From Aphelenchoides besseyi (lineage: Eukaryota > Nematoda > Chromadorea > Rhabditida > Aphelenchoididae): a DNA stretch of 64,000 nt. The position numbers were made by a program, and so were the translations under genes. Location: contig JAMPIQ010000002.1 of the NCBI GenBank assembly GCA_024699855.1, forward strand, positions 11,904,001 to 11,968,000, given 5' to 3'. This document shows, one piece after another, positions 61,601 to 64,000 of this stretch. The notes under the pieces were generated by a model. The model saw only the letters and a list, made by a program, of their open reading frames with translations, had not been told where the DNA came from and did no database searches. The stretch's first letter is position 1. Every line of letters begins with the position of its first letter.

Positions 61601-63284
61601 AACTGTAGTTGTCTTCGGTAACTGTTGAAGGAGCTGGAGTGATTTCAACGGTTGTAATTGGATTTTGTTGTGTTGTTGTTCTTTCACTGTTGGGTACTGT
61701 CTGTTCTACAAGAGATGTAGCTACAGTGAGGTCTTGTTGTTGGGCTTCAGCGACAGTTGATGTTTGTAGCGGTTCCAAGTCGACGATTTCCGTTGCAAAT
61801 GCTGGCTTTGACGGAATGGTTGTTACCCAGTTAACGTCTTCATTTTCAGTGGTTTCGGCTTCGGGAATCTCGCTTTCTGTTACAGAAGAGGCGGTGGTTC
61901 GTTCGAAGACAATCAATTTTGGTGTAGTTTCGATTTCACGAACAGACTCAGTAGTCATTGTAGTAGATAGTTGTGTAGTTTTGGTTGTTAATGGACGGGT
62001 CGATTTGGTTGGTAAATCAACTTCGATCGAAGTCGTTTCTGCTGCAGTATGAGTGGTCGTTTTTGCTGCTGTAGTGCGAGTCAACGTCGATGAGGGTGTT
62101 TCTTGATTTAAAGTTGTCGAAGTTGGAGCAGTTACTTCAATGGTAGTTTCCGTAACTTTCGCCATAGTTGTTGGCATCGGTGATGTGCGGTTTTGACGTG
62201 TTTCTTCTTCAATTTGACTTAACGCACTGTTAATCAAATCTTCCATGTCTTCGGGCGTGACGTCTTTTGTCGGCTGGTTTGTCGTATGCGTGGTGGTCGA
62301 ATCGGACTGTGTGTTGCGATTTGGCGTTGTGGTCCTGGTTGTCTAGAAACAGATTTAAAAATAGCTAAGTTTTGTGTTGGGCATAAATGTCTTTTGCGTT
62401 CGTATAAACGTTTTAAATTTCAAACCAAAAAGTGACTTTATGATACGCTCAGAAGTTGTTGTTTGAAACTTACGGTTTGGGTTTCTTCTGCTTTGTCCAA
62501 CTCATCCAAAATGAACGGAATTGCTGACTCCAGCTCGCGGTTTAACTCCTTTTCTAATTCTTCTTTAGTTACATGTGTGTTATTCGTTGCAGCAAATGCA
62601 CGTACACGGGCCTGAATTCAAATTTTTAAAATGGAATTTTAACGATTACGTGTTTGGGTCGTTTAATTAGTGAAGAAAACTCACGAAATTGCCAGGATTA
62701 TGCTGACGTCTAGAGAACGGTTCCTGGCTTAACAGTGCGCCTTGATGAGTATCCAGTGTAGTATTTTTCGAAATTTCGACTCTGTCATTTCCGTTCACGG
62801 CCGTCAGTGTTCGAGTTTCCGAGAACATTTCGTCTGGTGAGTTTTCGTTGGCGAACACTTGGATTACGGTGTTTATTAATACTGGTTCTCGAGATGGAGG
62901 TTGGGTAGTCGGTAATCCAACAGGAAATGACGGTCTTCGGTTGTTCGAAACGGCAGTTTGTTGCTGAGTTTGCCATGCGTTTTGTCGTTGATTCCATTCT
63001 TGTTGTGGAAATTGAGACCATTTGGACGGTAGATTCTGTCCGGTAGCACCGTTAAGATAATATTCGGATGCCAACGGCGGATCAGGCGGCGGTTGATAGC
63101 CACGAGGAACTGGTGGTGCAGGGTATTGGTTGGGTTGGGCTTGTGGTGAGTAAGTAAGAAATCCAGTAGTGACCTTAATTGAACGCATTTTTGTGCTACA
63201 ATCATACTCCAAAAAACTTACTTGTGCATTTAGAAAACATAACAATATCAAGACTATAAAACGCCTGTCCTTTTTATCAGCCAT
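58698..63284 (-). CDS. Mucin-like / VWA / ZP-domain transmembrane protein (cuticlin-like)
   Basis: Large secreted-then-anchored extracellular protein, likely of cuticle or apical matrix. The N-terminus at 63284 is a signal peptide (MADKKDRRFIVLILLCFLN). Next come a proline/glutamine-rich stretch, then about 300 residues dominated by T, S, E and P (62280-61300; for example TTKTTQLSTTMTTESV). A VWA domain follows (GDVLFLLDGSTVLGP, NVLILITDGQSDEQ, LTTLLVIATVEAR). The ZP module reads YVIQCFVPQFE, GCNYTLRRDTPNGP, HVHDCWASNGTSHSYQIVD, GCSTDPTLLGGEVTY, VESLLFSCKISLC. After basic sites (RVRRHE) a membrane helix WAILVFAVTVGVAVGLCCF and a short tail end at 58698. VWA-plus-ZP is known in nematode cuticlin-like proteins. 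All joins checked by eye keep phase, including a 40-bp intron at 59314-59353. Confidence 0.85.
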
Positions 63285-64000
63285 TTCTACAAATCGTGTA
63301 TCTTGAATTTGTAGTTCGTCCACACGAAATCGTTTGCAGCACAGTAAGACAGTCTTTAGGCTATCAATGGTTAGTTTTTCTTAAGAACCAAAAAAGATTA
63401 AAAGAACTGGATCATAAAAAAGGTGTTTAAACACAGAAATCTTATTGTAATTGAATATCCGAAAAACCGTTTGATGCAGTTGCAAACATCAAACAGGAGA
63501 TCAATCTAAAGATTAGCAATAGAATGAAAGTGCTTTTGCGAGTATCTGTTCATAAAAACAAATAAGGTAGTTGACGTACGCAGTTAAAAAACGCGCGCCA
63601 AGTTGATTGCGTTGAGCCTGTGGCTAGTAATCGCTCATTGACTAGCGATTGCGCAAACCAACCGCGAAAATGGTTATCGGCCTTTCGCTCTTATCCATTT
63701 GTCGACGAAGACTCATCAGTCAGATCGAAGTCCGTTGACGGCCGTGCGTTTCGAACGGTGGGCGCGCAAAGTTGCGAATTCACAGCGAGGAAACTTTTTC
63801 TATCAGAAGATGCGCAAATTCACTACTTAAGTCGCAGACAATATCCGTTACGTGCTCTTTCAGCACGTGAAAAGCCCAATGAAGCCCGAATGTAGACATG
63901 AAAAACACTGGTTCACCTTCAAATCGAAGATGAGCTGTTTCCCGCGCGCAAAAATCGAGAATCTAAATAAACGTAAAAGCCACGAACAACTTTTGGCTTC
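63285..64000. other. Right-edge stretch, promoter side of the ZP gene
   Basis: A plus frame at 63620-63895 has no motif or signal. Nothing else recognised before the window ends. Confidence 0.45.

Noticed and set aside
61609..62052. 147-codon valine/serine-rich plus-strand frame
   Set aside because: Antisense of the threonine-rich mucin segment of the ZP gene; repetitive ACN codons keep the opposite strand open.

Overview
The window looks like nuclear DNA of a nematode. Genes are cut by many very short introns, usually about 35-60 bp with GT..AG ends. The proteins include a DB-module secreted protein, a ZP/VWA cuticlin-like membrane protein, a LET-756-type FGF, an EPAC, an OVO/LIN-48 zinc-finger factor and an SMF/NRAMP transporter. 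Intron size and moderate AT richness suggest an enoplean (Trichuris/Trichinella-like) worm, but that is inference. Gene models were joined by eye from reading frames and splice signals, so outer limits and some junctions are approximate.

Layout. 1-1253 (+) is the 3' part of an equilibrative nucleoside transporter. 2084-7116 is a rearranged mobile-element region: a broken S9-peptidase-like fragment, two 498-bp inverted repeats (2673-3170 and 6619-7116) each holding a head-to-head pair of tRNA-like sequences, mariner-type transposase debris, and an apparently intact four-exon gene of unknown function. 7902-9694 (+) encodes an IRSp53-like I-BAR/SH3 protein. 12961-13520 (+) is a small candidate neuropeptide precursor. 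14700-21825 (+) is a long modular ankyrin-repeat protein ending in a DPY-30 motif. 22147-23343 (-) is ovo, followed by a 4-kb gene desert. 27506-29632 (-) is NRAMP. 30533-33012 (+) holds lipoyl synthase and RGP1, 118 bp apart. 33480-34850 (-) is an FGF.

After a second gene-poor stretch (34851-39828) come a GILT thiol reductase (+), a DB-module protein (+), a TMUB/Herp-like ubiquitin-fold membrane protein (-), EPAC (-), a small basic protein (-), another desert, a Yippee-like protein (+), an essential myosin light chain (-) and a large mucin/VWA/ZP transmembrane protein (-).

The genes are not an obvious pathway cluster. Most are conserved housekeeping or signalling genes in ordinary nuclear order. 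The less ordinary parts are the inverted-repeat element at 2.7-7.1 kb, the C-x4-C peptide precursor at 13 kb, the internally multiplied ankyrin gene, and the long extra domains on the ubiquitin-like, FGF and VWA/ZP proteins. I found no CRISPR array, rRNA, convincing complete tRNA or prokaryotic-type operon.
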